Notes under the pieces: model-generated
The model's database searches: none
What the model saw: only the letters and a program-made list of their open reading frames with translations
What the model was told of the DNA's origin: nothing
Shown here: positions 24,255 through 32,990 of the stretch, one piece after another
How the letters are laid out: every line of letters begins with the position of its first letter
How positions within the stretch are numbered: position 1 is the stretch's first letter
Made by a program: the position numbers and the translations under genes
Assembly: GCA_012267425.1 (NCBI GenBank)
Contig: JAAXGO010000012.1
Location: forward strand, 1 to 37,755
From: Rhodothermales bacterium
Lineage (GTDB): Bacteria; Bacteroidota; Rhodothermia; Rhodothermales; Bin80
Length of the DNA stretch: 37,755 bases
Direction: 5' to 3'

Positions 24255-24758
24255 ATGAGCAGCCTGCGAATCATCACACTCGGGTCAGTAGTGCTTGCGC
24301 TATCGGCAGCTGGATATGCCCACGCGCAGGAGCAAAAACCGCTCAAGCCAAATTTGTGGTGGAGTGTTCATGTGGGGCCTTCTGTTACGCCTGGAACGAT
24401 GGTCAGCGGAGGTTTAAGTGTCAGCAGGGGTCGTAGTATAATATATCAACTATCAACCAATGCACTCATGAAGGACCTAACGGAGGGTCTTTGGGTCCAC
24501 AGTATTTCGATAGGAATCGCTCAGTTGCGAAGGTATACTATGCTGTCAGTATTTATAGGACCTTCGCTAGTCGGCTATTCGGACACCGCACCCCAACGTA
24601 CAAAGATCAGTCGTACAACAGCCGGGCTGTCTTTGAATGCACAAGCTGCATTCTTGCCTCTTGAGGGACTTGGCCTCGGCATCGATCTACTTGGCGTTGT
24701 CAGTCCAGAAGGGAGTTCTGTTACTATCCGAACAGCATTTGTCTTCGGCAGAATGTAA
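24255..24758 (+). CDS. Exported barrel-like protein of unknown function
   Basis: 167 residues. The signal peptide is MSSLRIITLGSVVLALSAAG ending YAHAQ. The mature part is a series of alternating beta strands (WWSVHVGPSVTP, MVSGGLSVSRGRSIIYQLS, TMLSVFIGPSLVGYS, TIRTAFVFGRM) ending in an aromatic-Arg-Met C-terminus. This suggests a small outer-membrane barrel or barrel-like protein. It starts 34 bases after the T9SS protein and may be co-transcribed. No specific family is recognised. Confidence 0.65.
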   Translation: MSSLRIITLGSVVLALSAAGYAHAQEQKPLKPNLWWSVHVGPSVTPGTMVSGGLSVSRGRSIIYQLSTNALMKDLTEGLWVHSISIGIAQLRRYTMLSVFIGPSLVGYSDTAPQRTKISRTTAGLSLNAQAAFLPLEGLGLGIDLLGVVSPEGSSVTIRTAFVFGRM

Positions 24759-24948
24759 ATTGCTGGTGATCGAAGCAGTTATTGTGTTCCGGTCAGGATT
24801 ACGCACTCTGGCGAACGAATACGACGTACCTTGAAGAGTCTTAGTAGAGTCAGGGGGGTGGCGCGGTAGGGTACGGTGCATTCTCCATCGCTTTCGTTAT
24901 GGTGCTCAGCTCGGTTCCTATAGGTCCGTTGCCACTTCGTTGCTCGTC

Positions 24949-24982
24949 GAACCGGACGTGTGGATTTTCCCGCATCCGGCTC
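24949..24982 (-). mobile_element. Degenerate group II intron domain V
   Basis: The minus strand reads GAGCCGGATGCGGGAAAATC, then CACACGTCCGGTTC: 34 bases, the exact length of domain V, with the catalytic AGC triad near the start and outer helix GAGCCGGA/UCCGGUUC intact. In the inner helix one pair is lost (C11 faces A22 where a G is expected), which points to decay. About 200 bases upstream and 100 downstream on that strand carry no maturase gene, so this is a remnant. Confidence 0.6.
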
Positions 24983-25096
24983 TCAGTCGGATCATGCTTT
25001 CGCCCTCGTAAGATTCTTCGTCGTCGACCCAAGACGTATCAGACCGTATTCACCATACAGCCTTGCGTAAGGAAAGCGCACTTGGCCTCCTGAGGG

Positions 25097-25149
25097 ACAT
25101 CTGATCAAGTGCGCGTAGCACGTAGAGGGTGTCGGATCTGATCAGATGT
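25097..25149. repeat. 11-base inverted repeat pair
   Basis: ACATCTGATCA at 25097-25107 and its exact reverse complement TGATCAGATGT at 25139-25149 flank 31 bases. The right arm also belongs to a 12-base palindrome ATCTGATCAGAT. There is no T-run. It could be part of the decayed intron RNA, a protein-binding site, or a processing hairpin beyond the caa3 operon end at 25209. Confidence 0.45.
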
Positions 25150-25208
25150 TCCCAAAGTTTTTTCATCGCTGTGCTCCTTGAGCACTCGCAAATCGCCGCC
25201 AGCGAGGG

Positions 25209-25913
25209 CTACTGTCGTACGATCCAGTCAACGAGTGCCTCGAATTCCTCTGATGTCACGGTTGCATCAAACTGCAGTGCGTTGAGCGTAGCCGCCATGA
25301 CACCGGGAGTGTAGCCTTCAACGACTATGGCGTCAGGCTCCTTGATTGAGGCGATAATCTCGTCCCGTGTCTGCCGCTCACCGATGGTCTGCAGTGTAGG
25401 CCCCGCAAGCGGCGAGCCGTCGAAGGAATGGCATGTATTGCAGAGATACTTGGTGAAAATCGCCTCGCCGTCAAGACTCGAGGTAGCCTGCACCAAACTA
25501 GCCACAGAATCGTCTAACTCGGGGGCGACAGTGACCGGCTCGGCTTCGATCTTGGGTTCCAGAGTAAACACATCAGCGTCCACGGCGACTTCGACGGGCG
25601 AAACCACCCCCGCAGGCTGGATGCCGAGAATGCCGCGCAGTGCGGTATCGCTGAGGGTTAAGGCCAAAAAGACGAGCACGAAGACGCCGCCGATAGACAA
25701 GATGAGCGCATTGACCCTGTTGTCCCAGCGAAGTGCCATGAAGACCATAACGACGAGCAACGTCTTCGCTGATGCGATCGCAAGGGCCAGCGGCATGTTG
25801 AGGACGCCGAGATCAACTTGCGCAGTAACCACGGTAATTACCGTCAAGAGCACGAGCGCGCCGAAGACTCTGCCCAGAACCCGGATCGGGATAACGTGAT
25901 GATGCGCGGACAT
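25209..25913 (-). CDS. caa3 oxidase subunit IV-like protein fused to cytochrome c
   Basis: The 234-residue protein starts MSAHHHVIPIRVLGRVFGAL. Three COX4-type membrane helices include IASAKTLLVVMVFMALRW (the K-x-LVVxxFMxL signature). An acidic linker (EVAVDADVFTLEPKIEAEPV) follows, then a periplasmic cytochrome c domain with CNTCH and a GYTPGVM distal-Met candidate. The ORF track start at 26051 lies inside the subunit III gene; the ATG at 25913 gives a five-base gap. The cytochrome domain is very close to the second haem domain of the protein at 7183. A subunit IV carrying its own haem c is unusual and adds a second cytochrome to this caa3 complex. Confidence 0.85.
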   Translation of the reverse strand: MSAHHHVIPIRVLGRVFGALVLLTVITVVTAQVDLGVLNMPLALAIASAKTLLVVMVFMALRWDNRVNALILSIGGVFVLVFLALTLSDTALRGILGIQPAGVVSPVEVAVDADVFTLEPKIEAEPVTVAPELDDSVASLVQATSSLDGEAIFTKYLCNTCHSFDGSPLAGPTLQTIGERQTRDEIIASIKEPDAIVVEGYTPGVMAATLNALQFDATVTSEEFEALVDWIVRQ

Positions 25914-25918
25914 GTCGG

Positions 25919-26581
25919 TCAGATCAGATACAAGAGCGGAAAAAGAAAAATCCAAATGATGTCCACCAGGTGCCAATACAGTCCGGTCAGCTCGATCGGC
26001 GTGTAGTAAGCGGACGAAAAATGGCCGCGCACGACGCGCGTGACGAGCCACACAAACAATCCCATACCTACAAGTACGTGAAACCCGTGAATGCCGGTCA
26101 TCACGAAGTAAATGCTGAAGAACTGGGCTGCATAGGGGACGTCGTAGGCGACATAATCCAGTCCGTGGGATTCGCCGTGTGGCGAGAATCCGGCTCCCGG
26201 AAAAACGCCGTGGGCAAACTTACCCGAGTACTCGAAATACTTGACGACCATAAAGGCCGCAGCACAGAGGAGCGTCAGAATCAGGAGCACGGCCACCTTT
26301 TCCCTCTCGTCGCGCTGCGCAAAGTGGATTGACAGCGCAACGGTGAACGAGCTCGCAAGAAGTACGAGCGTGTTCAGCCCTCCCAGACGCCAGTCCAACA
26401 ACTCGCTAGACTGCGCAAAGACCTCTGGGTGTCCGATCCTGTATACCGTATAGGCCACGAACATGCCGCTGAAAAGGAGCACCTCTGTGACCAGAAACAG
26501 CCACATACCTGTCTTCGCTGAGTCGAACTGCTGTTCGCTCGAAACGAAATGCGCATGAACGTGGGAGGCAGTAGCTGCCAT
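25919..26581 (-). CDS. caa3 oxidase subunit III
   Basis: A 220-residue COX3-family membrane protein: KTGMWLFLVTEVLLFSGMFVAY near the N-terminus, VKYFEYSGKFAHG, TGIHGFHVLVGMGLFVWL and the C-terminal ELTGLYWHLVDIIWIFLFPL motif. It is in the same reading order as in Rhodothermus-type caa3 operons (II, I, III, IV). Six bases separate it from the subunit I gene. It is a paralogue of the subunit III at 19214, not a recent copy. Confidence 0.95.
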   Translation of the reverse strand: MAATASHVHAHFVSSEQQFDSAKTGMWLFLVTEVLLFSGMFVAYTVYRIGHPEVFAQSSELLDWRLGGLNTLVLLASSFTVALSIHFAQRDEREKVAVLLILTLLCAAAFMVVKYFEYSGKFAHGVFPGAGFSPHGESHGLDYVAYDVPYAAQFFSIYFVMTGIHGFHVLVGMGLFVWLVTRVVRGHFSSAYYTPIELTGLYWHLVDIIWIFLFPLLYLI

Positions 26582-26587
26582 GCGTCG

Positions 26588-28261
26588 CTAGGGTGTGGCG
26601 ATCTCTTCCGGTGATGCAACGTCGGCCGCGGAATCGCCGCCGAAGACGTCGTCCGCGAGGTGAAAATCATACGGCCCCCGCACGACCTGTGGCACGCGGT
26701 AGAAGTTGTGCGGACTCGGCGGTGTCGCCGCATGTGTCCACTCCAGCGTCACGGCGCCCCAAGGATTTCGTCCCGCACGTTTGCCGCGCACGAGCGAGTG
26801 CATGCCATAAAGGAGGATTAGAAAGAGCCCGGCGGCGAGTATGTACGATCCAATGGTTGACGCAAGGTGCAGCCCAGCAAATTCGGGAAAACGCTCAAGG
26901 AGCAATTCGTAGTCGTGGTACCGCCGCGGCATGCCGCGGCTTCCGAGGATGAATTGCGTAAAAAATGTGAGATTGAATCCCACGAAGACCAAGCCCGCGG
27001 CAATCTGCGCTAGCTTTTCGTTGTACATGCGCCCGGTGATCTTCGGCCACCAGTAATGAAGCCCGCCGATAAGCGCAATGAGCGCACCGCCCATCATCAC
27101 GTAGTGGAAATGCGCGACGATGAAATAAGTATCGTGCAGGTGCACGTCAACGGCGAGGACGCCAACCATGATGCCGGTGAAGCCGCCGATCGTAAACAAA
27201 AACAGGAACATAAGGGCGTAAATCATCGGCGTCTTGAGCCACACCGAGCCACGGTACATGGTCGCTACCCAGTTGAAGACCTTGATCCCAGTAGGGATGC
27301 CGATCAAAAACGTGAGCATCGAAAAGATGATCGAGGAAATCGCGCTTTGCCCGGACACGAACATATGGTGCCCCCACACCAGAAAGCCCAGAAACGCGAT
27401 TGCTACCGACGAAAGCGCAATGAACGTGTAGCCGGACACCTGCTGGCGCGAAAAAGTGCCCATCAGATCGCTAATGATTCCCATCGCCGGCAGGATCATG
27501 ATGTAGACCGCAGGGTGGCTGTAGAACCAGAAGAAGTGTTGGAACAACACGGGGTCGCCGCCCAGGGCAGGATCGAAGATGCCGATCTGCAGGAAGCGCT
27601 CAAGAAAAAGCAGGATCATGGTGATGCCGATCACGGGCGTGGCCAGAACCTGCACCAACGCCGTGGCATAGATGGCCCAGACGAACAGAGGGAGGCGATT
27701 CCACGTCATGCCCGGCGCGCGCATCTTGTGCACCGTAACAATGAAGTTGAGTCCCGTGAATATGGACGCAAAACCGGCTATGAAGACCGCCGAGGTCAGC
27801 CACAATACCGCAGCCGAGGATTCACTTGAATACGGCGTATAGAACGTCCAGCCCGTATCGACTTGCCCGACGACCAGCCAGCCACTTAGGGCCAAGAGCG
27901 CACCCAGAATGAAAATGTACCAGCTCGCCAGATTGAGCCGCGGGAAGGCCACGTCCTTTGCACCGATCTGGAGCGGCAACACAAAATTGCCGAGAATGCC
28001 TGGGATGGCCGGGATAATGACCAGAAAGACCATCACGACGCCGTGCAGCGTGAAACTCTGGTTGAACTGGTCCTGGTCCATGATCGTCTCGCCCGGCGCG
28101 GCGAGCTCTGCCCTGACGAGTAAGGCGAATATGCCGCCCAAGAGGAAAAACGCCGCAATGGCCACCGCATACAGTATTCCGATGCGCTTGTGATCATGCG
28201 TCAGGAGCCAGGACTTGATCAGACCCGTATCCGCTTGCAAGTAGCTACGGGTGTGGCTCAT
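26588..28261 (-). CDS. caa3 oxidase subunit I, A2-type
   Basis: A 557-residue haem-copper oxidase core subunit. Ligands seen are H73 (TLHGVVMVF), H249 with Y253 (YSHPAVY), the HH pair in VWGHHMF, and AHFHYV. The YSHPxVY motif, with no Glu after the Pro, is the A2 subtype signature first defined for the Rhodothermus marinus caa3 enzyme; the K-channel IPTGIK is intact. D-channel region GAKDVAFPR is present. It overlaps the subunit II stop by four bases (ATGA). This is the proton-pumping terminal oxidase fed by the ACIII upstream. Confidence 0.95.
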   Translation of the reverse strand: MSHTRSYLQADTGLIKSWLLTHDHKRIGILYAVAIAAFFLLGGIFALLVRAELAAPGETIMDQDQFNQSFTLHGVVMVFLVIIPAIPGILGNFVLPLQIGAKDVAFPRLNLASWYIFILGALLALSGWLVVGQVDTGWTFYTPYSSESSAAVLWLTSAVFIAGFASIFTGLNFIVTVHKMRAPGMTWNRLPLFVWAIYATALVQVLATPVIGITMILLFLERFLQIGIFDPALGGDPVLFQHFFWFYSHPAVYIMILPAMGIISDLMGTFSRQQVSGYTFIALSSVAIAFLGFLVWGHHMFVSGQSAISSIIFSMLTFLIGIPTGIKVFNWVATMYRGSVWLKTPMIYALMFLFLFTIGGFTGIMVGVLAVDVHLHDTYFIVAHFHYVMMGGALIALIGGLHYWWPKITGRMYNEKLAQIAAGLVFVGFNLTFFTQFILGSRGMPRRYHDYELLLERFPEFAGLHLASTIGSYILAAGLFLILLYGMHSLVRGKRAGRNPWGAVTLEWTHAATPPSPHNFYRVPQVVRGPYDFHLADDVFGGDSAADVASPEEIATP

Positions 28262-29205
28262 TGCGTACTCTCCTGTTCCTGTATGAAGGCAATGAGCGCG
28301 TCGATTTCCGCAGATGAGAGCGTGGCACCATACTGGCCGGGCATGACTGCCTCGTAGCCGTCAACAATCACGGCGGAGGGATTGATGATCGCTTCACGGA
28401 GATAGTTTTCGTCAGCAGTTGCCGAGGTTCCGTCCGTAAACGATCGCACGGCGCCTGCCAGGTCTAGAAAGGTAGGGCCGACCGAAGCAGCACCGTCAAG
28501 CGAATGGCAGGTCTGGCATCCTTGCTGCACATAGAGCAGTTCGCCATGGCGAGCCGGCGGCAACGACTCGTCGATCATACTTTCAGCAAGCCACCGTGTG
28601 AAGTCGTCTTCGGACGCGACGACGACCTTGGCGAGCATCGTAGAATGTTGCTGCCCGCAATACTCCGTGCAAAGGACCCTGAACGTATCCCGTTGCGTGG
28701 CTTCGAACCAGACGTACGTATATCGATTCGGGACGACGTCCTGCTTGACACGAAAGGCAGGGACGAAAAAGCTGTGGATGACGTCGCTGCTGCTCATCTT
28801 CAGCCTCACCGGGCGGTGCACCGGCACATGGAGCTCGTTGGATCGCACGCCGTTCGGATACTCGAATAGCCAGCTCCATTTGGCGGCGCGGACGGTGATC
28901 TCGTACGCGTTGGGCGGCGCGATGCTCATCTTGATAAAAAGCTTGAAACCCCACGTAAAGACGATCACGACAAGAAGCGTGGGGATGATGATCCAAGATG
29001 CTTCAACCCACTTGCTTTCCTTGAAGGGTTGGGGCCGATCTGCGTCCGAGCGTCTGCGGAACTTGTAAGCGAACCACGCGGCAACTCCGATGACGCCGAC
29101 AAACAGCACGAGGCTCGTGTTGAGGATGAAATAGAACAGGCCGTCAACGTCCGAGGCGACCGTTGAGGCCGCTTCCGGAAGCCACAATGTCGATCCATCA
29201 CCCAT
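28258..29205 (-). CDS. caa3 oxidase subunit II with fused cytochrome c
   Basis: A 315-residue protein with two membrane helices, then a CuA domain ([28 protein letters not shown] supplies Cys, Cys, His and Met), then a C-terminal cytochrome c domain with CQTCH and a later PGQYG segment. This domain order defines caa3 enzymes. Unlike the subunit II at 20737 it has its own haem c and no insertion between the CuA His and the CxxxC pair. It is translationally coupled to subunit I and follows sco1 by three bases. Confidence 0.95.
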   Translation of the reverse strand: MGDGSTLWLPEAASTVASDVDGLFYFILNTSLVLFVGVIGVAAWFAYKFRRRSDADRPQPFKESKWVEASWIIIPTLLVVIVFTWGFKLFIKMSIAPPNAYEITVRAAKWSWLFEYPNGVRSNELHVPVHRPVRLKMSSSDVIHSFFVPAFRVKQDVVPNRYTYVWFEATQRDTFRVLCTEYCGQQHSTMLAKVVVASEDDFTRWLAESMIDESLPPARHGELLYVQQGCQTCHSLDGAASVGPTFLDLAGAVRSFTDGTSATADENYLREAIINPSAVIVDGYEAVMPGQYGATLSSAEIDALIAFIQEQESTQ

Positions 29206-29208
29206 CGT

Positions 29209-30027
29209 CTATGGCCGTCTTTTTCGTCTCAATTCCCGCCCCCAAAGCGTGCACAATCCCGCGGCCAGGAGCAAGACCGTCAGGAGCCCGCCGATCCGCA
29301 TTGCGACAGTGGCGCTCATGACGTACGAGTTGCGCTCGGGATCGAATCGAAAACAGTACAGGAAAGCCCTATCCAATGCGTTCCCGACGGATCCACGGGA
29401 CGCCTCAACGAGCGCTACCTTGACATCGCGCGCCGGAGGCGTAAGATCCGCCAGGTACCGCGTGATAGTGCCGTCCGCCGCAATGAACACCACCGCGGCA
29501 GGATGTGCGTATTCGCCTTGATCTTCTACCCATCGGTACCGAAAGCCCACCGCGTTGGTAAGAGTCGCGATCGAGGAATCGCCGCCGGTCAAGAAATGCC
29601 ATTCTGCGTCAGGTTTGCCGAGCTGCTTCAGCGTGCGTTCCCGTTGGTTCCGTGCCGTTTCAGGCGTGTCATTCGGGTGAATGCTGACCGACAGCATTTC
29701 GAATTCCCGCCCCGGCAGGACATTCAGCTTGCGCAGTGAAGCGACCACGCCGTCAGTAAGCGACGGACACAACATAGGGCACGTGTGGTAGACGAACGTC
29801 ATCACGACCGGTCGTTCTCCGTCGAAATACGTTCCAAGATCCACGGCATGCCCGTCGTAGCTCAACAGTGGCAGCTCGAACGGAACCCGCTCTCCGAGGC
29901 GTTGCTCAAGACCGACACCCTTGAAAGCGCGGGCGGCCTGTAAGGATACTTGAGCGGCCACGGGTATCGACATGCACGCTGCCAGCGTCGCAATGGCACA
30001 TGTCGAACGGACGTGCATGGCTGTCAT
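29209..30027 (-). CDS. sco1: SCO1/SenC copper chaperone
   Basis: The 272-residue protein inserts copper into the CuA site of cytochrome oxidase. It has a signal peptide (CAIATLAACMSIPVAAQ) and a thioredoxin-like domain with copper-binding VYHTCPMLCPSL (CxxxC) and the later conserved His in EYAHPAAVVFIAADG. A C-terminal membrane helix (GGLLTVLLLAAGLCTLWGRE) anchors it, a common variant in Bacteroidota. Its ATG overlaps the upstream TGA and it lies directly before the CuA subunit gene, its target. Confidence 0.93.
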   Translation of the reverse strand: MTAMHVRSTCAIATLAACMSIPVAAQVSLQAARAFKGVGLEQRLGERVPFELPLLSYDGHAVDLGTYFDGERPVVMTFVYHTCPMLCPSLTDGVVASLRKLNVLPGREFEMLSVSIHPNDTPETARNQRERTLKQLGKPDAEWHFLTGGDSSIATLTNAVGFRYRWVEDQGEYAHPAAVVFIAADGTITRYLADLTPPARDVKVALVEASRGSVGNALDRAFLYCFRFDPERNSYVMSATVAMRIGGLLTVLLLAAGLCTLWGRELRRKRRP

Positions 30028-30401
30028 TCCCAGATGGGGTGAATAATGGCTGAATCCGGCATGGCCTGGCGAGCAACAACTTCCATGGCACGCTCGATCG
30101 GTATCCGATATATGCCCTGGTCACGGTCCAGCACCTCGTAGCGCGAAAGGACCCGCTCAGCCTCGAGGTCCATCAGACGCCGGTCTGGGTACTCCGCCTC
30201 GGCTGCCACCGATGCACGTACCGCATCCGCTTCAGCGGCGAACCATCCGGTGCTCGCCCATACGACGACAGCAATGGCGACGAACAAAACCAGTATGAAC
30301 GCGGCGATGCGGCCTGCTTCAAGCCCTTCGCGTTGCACCGCCACCTGCCCCTCTTCGAGGAAAAGGGGACCGATACGGGCCATATCGGAACGATCGCTCA
30401 T
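30024..30401 (-). CDS. Small membrane protein between actF and sco1
   Basis: 125 residues: a short cytoplasmic N-terminus, one membrane helix (AGRIAAFILVLFVAIAVVVWAS), and a periplasmic tail ending ERAMEVVARQAMPDSAIIHP. I do not recognise a named family. The position, coupled to sco1, is typical for a conserved small gene in ACIII-caa3 clusters. A role in assembly or as a minor subunit is likely but unproven. Confidence 0.75.
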   Translation of the reverse strand: MSDRSDMARIGPLFLEEGQVAVQREGLEAGRIAAFILVLFVAIAVVVWASTGWFAAEADAVRASVAAEAEYPDRRLMDLEAERVLSRYEVLDRDQGIYRIPIERAMEVVARQAMPDSAIIHPIWE

Positions 30402-30464
30402 CCGGTTTGCGGTTCAGTGTTCGAAGGGCCGATCCGCACAAACCTTGCCCGAGTCGGGCTGCAA

Positions 30465-31748
30465 TCAATAGTTTTCGAATCGTAACGATCGTTCTAGAAA
30501 AGGATCCCGCTGCGGCACGAGTGGATGACGGCTCAATCGCCACACGAACGCACCAAAGAACACGCAGCTCAGGCCGATCCAGCAGCTTATATCCAACCAG
30601 TGAATCGTCGCGTGGTCCGCGTGAAGAACCGGCATCGCCATCCAATGATGATCGAACCACTGCATCACAAGAAGCCACACCGCCATCCCGCCGAGTAGAG
30701 GCAGGAACCGCTTGGAGGCGCGAGGCAAGAGAATTAAGAACGGAAGAATGAAGTGAAAAACGAGCAGCACCCCACTGTGTTTTTCCCACCCGTGCTCCAG
30801 TCGGTGCTTGAACCAGGCCGTTTCTTCCGGAATGCCGCCGTACCAGTAGAGCATGTACTGGCTAAAGGCAATGTAGGCCCAGAAGACCACGAACCCGAAC
30901 ATGAGTTTGCCGAGGTCCTGGTAGTGTTCCTTCGTGACCAGTCCGCGTAGCATCCCCGTTCGCTGGAGACCCATTGCCACAAGGGCGGTGACCGAAAATG
31001 CCGCGAGAATGGAGCCGCTGAAGAAGTAAACGCCGAAGATCGTAGAGAACCAGTGCGGGTCCAGCGACATAAGTATGTCGTAGCTGGCGAATGCCGTCGT
31101 CAGAGCGACCAAGGGCAGCCCCCACGCGCTTACGCGGCGCTGCAGTACCGGTGTGGCGTGATCGGCGTCTACGTCCTGCCTGAGCGACAGGCGGTACAGC
31201 CGGTGCGAAATGAGAATCCAGATCGAAAAATAGACCGCGATCCGGGCAACGAAGAATTCAACGTTAAGATACGCGACCTTACCGGCTAAGATTTCGTCGA
31301 AGTGCGGATCAGCTGGATCGGCAATACCTGCTTGTGTCCAGTGGTGGTAGAGCCCGTGGCTTTGGTCGAACAGCCCGATCAGTACGGGAATGAAGAGTAC
31401 GGCCAGAAGCGGGAAAGACCACGCGAGAGCTTCCGGAATGCGGCGCACGGCAACGATCCAGTGTGCTTTCGTGAGGTGCTTGATCAGTACAAGGAACAGC
31501 GCCCCTAAGGAGAGCGACAGGCAGAACGACCAGCCGACTAACCACGAAAAATAAAACTGCTCTCGTACGGTCTCGGACCACCCGACCACGATGCTGACGG
31601 CCAAGAGCGCAACGCCGACCAGCGTCGGCACCATGTACGACATCGGCCCGGCCGTAAACCGGAAGCGTGGATCGGCATGGCCAGCGGTCGACTCGAGGCA
31701 GTCGATAAGCCACGTGATCGGGGAGCTACGCTTGACCGATCCAGCCAT
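30465..31748 (-). CDS. actF: Alternative complex III quinone-binding subunit ActF
   Basis: A 427-residue NrfD/PsrC-like membrane protein with about ten helices. Landmarks are FYFSWLVGWSFCLSLSLGAL, WIVAVRRIPEALAWSFPLLA and SQYMLYWYGGIPEETAWFKHR, all typical of ActF. In ACIII it forms a membrane subunit paralogous to ActC. It is followed after 63 bases by the small membrane gene and preceded by actE. It works with ActABCDE to oxidise quinol and reduce cytochrome c. Confidence 0.9.
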   Translation of the reverse strand: MAGSVKRSSPITWLIDCLESTAGHADPRFRFTAGPMSYMVPTLVGVALLAVSIVVGWSETVREQFYFSWLVGWSFCLSLSLGALFLVLIKHLTKAHWIVAVRRIPEALAWSFPLLAVLFIPVLIGLFDQSHGLYHHWTQAGIADPADPHFDEILAGKVAYLNVEFFVARIAVYFSIWILISHRLYRLSLRQDVDADHATPVLQRRVSAWGLPLVALTTAFASYDILMSLDPHWFSTIFGVYFFSGSILAAFSVTALVAMGLQRTGMLRGLVTKEHYQDLGKLMFGFVVFWAYIAFSQYMLYWYGGIPEETAWFKHRLEHGWEKHSGVLLVFHFILPFLILLPRASKRFLPLLGGMAVWLLVMQWFDHHWMAMPVLHADHATIHWLDISCWIGLSCVFFGAFVWRLSRHPLVPQRDPFLERSLRFENY

Positions 31749-31762
31749 TTGAGCGGGTGATT

Positions 31763-32362
31763 TCAGCGGAGTTCGGAGAGGATGTCGTCGGGGATATCAC
31801 CCTGCGACGCATTCTGGCTCAGCTGCAGCGCGCGTATATAGGTGACAATGGCCCATCGGTCAGCCACCGGGATCTGCTTCGTGTACGCAGGCATTGTCCG
31901 TATGCCGTCGGCAATGACCTCATACAAGTATCCGTCTTCGATCTCGCGTAGCCGGTCGTTGTGGTAGCTGATGGGGGCGAAACCGTATCCGCCCGTCATG
32001 ACGGGGCCCAGCCCGTCGCCGGCCTTGCCGTGACAGACGGCACAGTAGATGTCGTAGCGCTCACGCCCGCGAAACACCACCCTTCGAGATACGCCTAGCG
32101 GTGAGGATTCCACATACCTGCCGTCAGCTTCGCGCCCTTCGTAATAGCGCGTGTCGCTCTTGAGCATCCCGCGTGCGACCGTACCGGGCACCGGTGGGCG
32201 CATCGCGCGGCCGTCCGCAAAGAAGTCGTTCGCTTCCTGGGCCTCAAAACGCTCCATGTAGTCCATGTTCAGATTTACATGGACCGGCGGTTTCTCAGAA
32301 ACTTCTCCCCGACAGCCGCCGAGCACGAGACACGCAAATAGCATGGACAACATTGATCGCAT
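31763..32362 (-). CDS. actE: ActE, monohaem cytochrome c lipoprotein of ACIII
   Basis: 199 residues. The ORF track start at 32479 is too early. The start MRSMLSMLFACLVLGGCRG gives a lipoprotein signal with lipobox LGGC. One c-type haem site is YCAVCHGKAGDG, with RTMPAYTKQIP as a probable distal-Met segment. Family landmarks include NMDYMERFEAQEANDFFADGRAMRPPVPGTVARG. It is four bases after actD and 14 before actF. It carries electrons from the complex to the acceptor cytochrome domain of the caa3 oxidase. Confidence 0.92.
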   Translation of the reverse strand: MRSMLSMLFACLVLGGCRGEVSEKPPVHVNLNMDYMERFEAQEANDFFADGRAMRPPVPGTVARGMLKSDTRYYEGREADGRYVESSPLGVSRRVVFRGRERYDIYCAVCHGKAGDGLGPVMTGGYGFAPISYHNDRLREIEDGYLYEVIADGIRTMPAYTKQIPVADRWAIVTYIRALQLSQNASQGDIPDDILSELR

Positions 32363-32366
32363 GCGC

Positions 32367-32984
32367 TTACGTCGTAGAATGGATTTCCGAAAAACCCTTG
32401 TCCTTGATGACTTCGACGTGGGTCGCGTGAGCGGAAAGCAACAGTTCTTCCGTCCGCTCGAGATCGAAGCGGTCGTCACTGGCCGCGATGTGGAGGAAGA
32501 AGGCGTTGTCGGTCACACTGGCGAACCGCCGGGAGTAGAAAAGCGGATTGTATGGGCGGGGCAATCCGTTGAGTGCCAGCATTCCGCCAGCTGCGGCGAA
32601 GGCAGCAAACAGCACTGTCAGCTCAAACATAATCGGGATCGCCGGCTCGAAAGCGAAAAACGGCTTGCCACTGATGTTGATTGGATAGTCTACCGCCGAC
32701 GTCCACCACTGAAGCCAGGTGGCGAGCGCGAGACCTGCCGCGCCGCCTATGAACGTGATATACCCGACCTTGGACTGCCCGAGTCCCATCGCGCGGTCCA
32801 TGCCGTGAATGGGAAACGGACTGTGCGTGTCGAAGTGTCTGTATCCCGCCTCCCGGACGACCTGTGCGGCATGGAAGAGCCTGCCGGGATCCGAAAACTC
32901 GGCGAGGAGGCCGTACGTAGAGTCCTCGCGAGCCTGGTAGATGCCCATCGACGCCTTTATGACCAGAATGAATTCCTTGAGCAT
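32367..32984 (-). CDS. actD: ActD subunit of alternative complex III
   Basis: A 205-residue, two-helix protein with the ActD pattern (DUF3341): an N-terminal soluble domain (YGLLAEFSDPGRLFHAAQVV, YRHFDTHSPFPIHGMDRAMG), two helices (VGYITFIGGAAGLALATWL, FELTVLFAAFAAAGGMLALN) and a C-terminal domain with NAFFLHIAASD. It has no cofactor. It lies between actC and actE with gaps of six and four bases. Confidence 0.93.
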   Translation of the reverse strand: MLKEFILVIKASMGIYQAREDSTYGLLAEFSDPGRLFHAAQVVREAGYRHFDTHSPFPIHGMDRAMGLGQSKVGYITFIGGAAGLALATWLQWWTSAVDYPINISGKPFFAFEPAIPIMFELTVLFAAFAAAGGMLALNGLPRPYNPLFYSRRFASVTDNAFFLHIAASDDRFDLERTEELLLSAHATHVEVIKDKGFSEIHSTT

Positions 32985-32990
32985 CGGCCT

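Larger units (their letters stand above)
24759..25208. other. Intergenic region with a decayed group II intron segment and inverted repeats
   Basis: There is no protein gene here. The calls at 24850..25032 and 24899..25093 fall on structured RNA-like sequence. The minus strand contains a 34-base domain V-like motif at 24949-24982. An 11-base inverted repeat lies at 25097-25149. No reverse transcriptase/maturase frame is present. Confidence 0.55.

Noticed and set aside
24850-25032. 60-aa minus-strand ORF (RMRENPHVRFDEQRSGN)
   Set aside because: This is a chance translation of the group II intron domain V region; such peptides are commonly mis-annotated in intron RNA.
27056-27829. 257-aa plus-strand ORF opposite caa3 subunit I
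   Set aside because: It is the antisense of conserved haem-copper oxidase sequence, with the charged composition of a shadow ORF.
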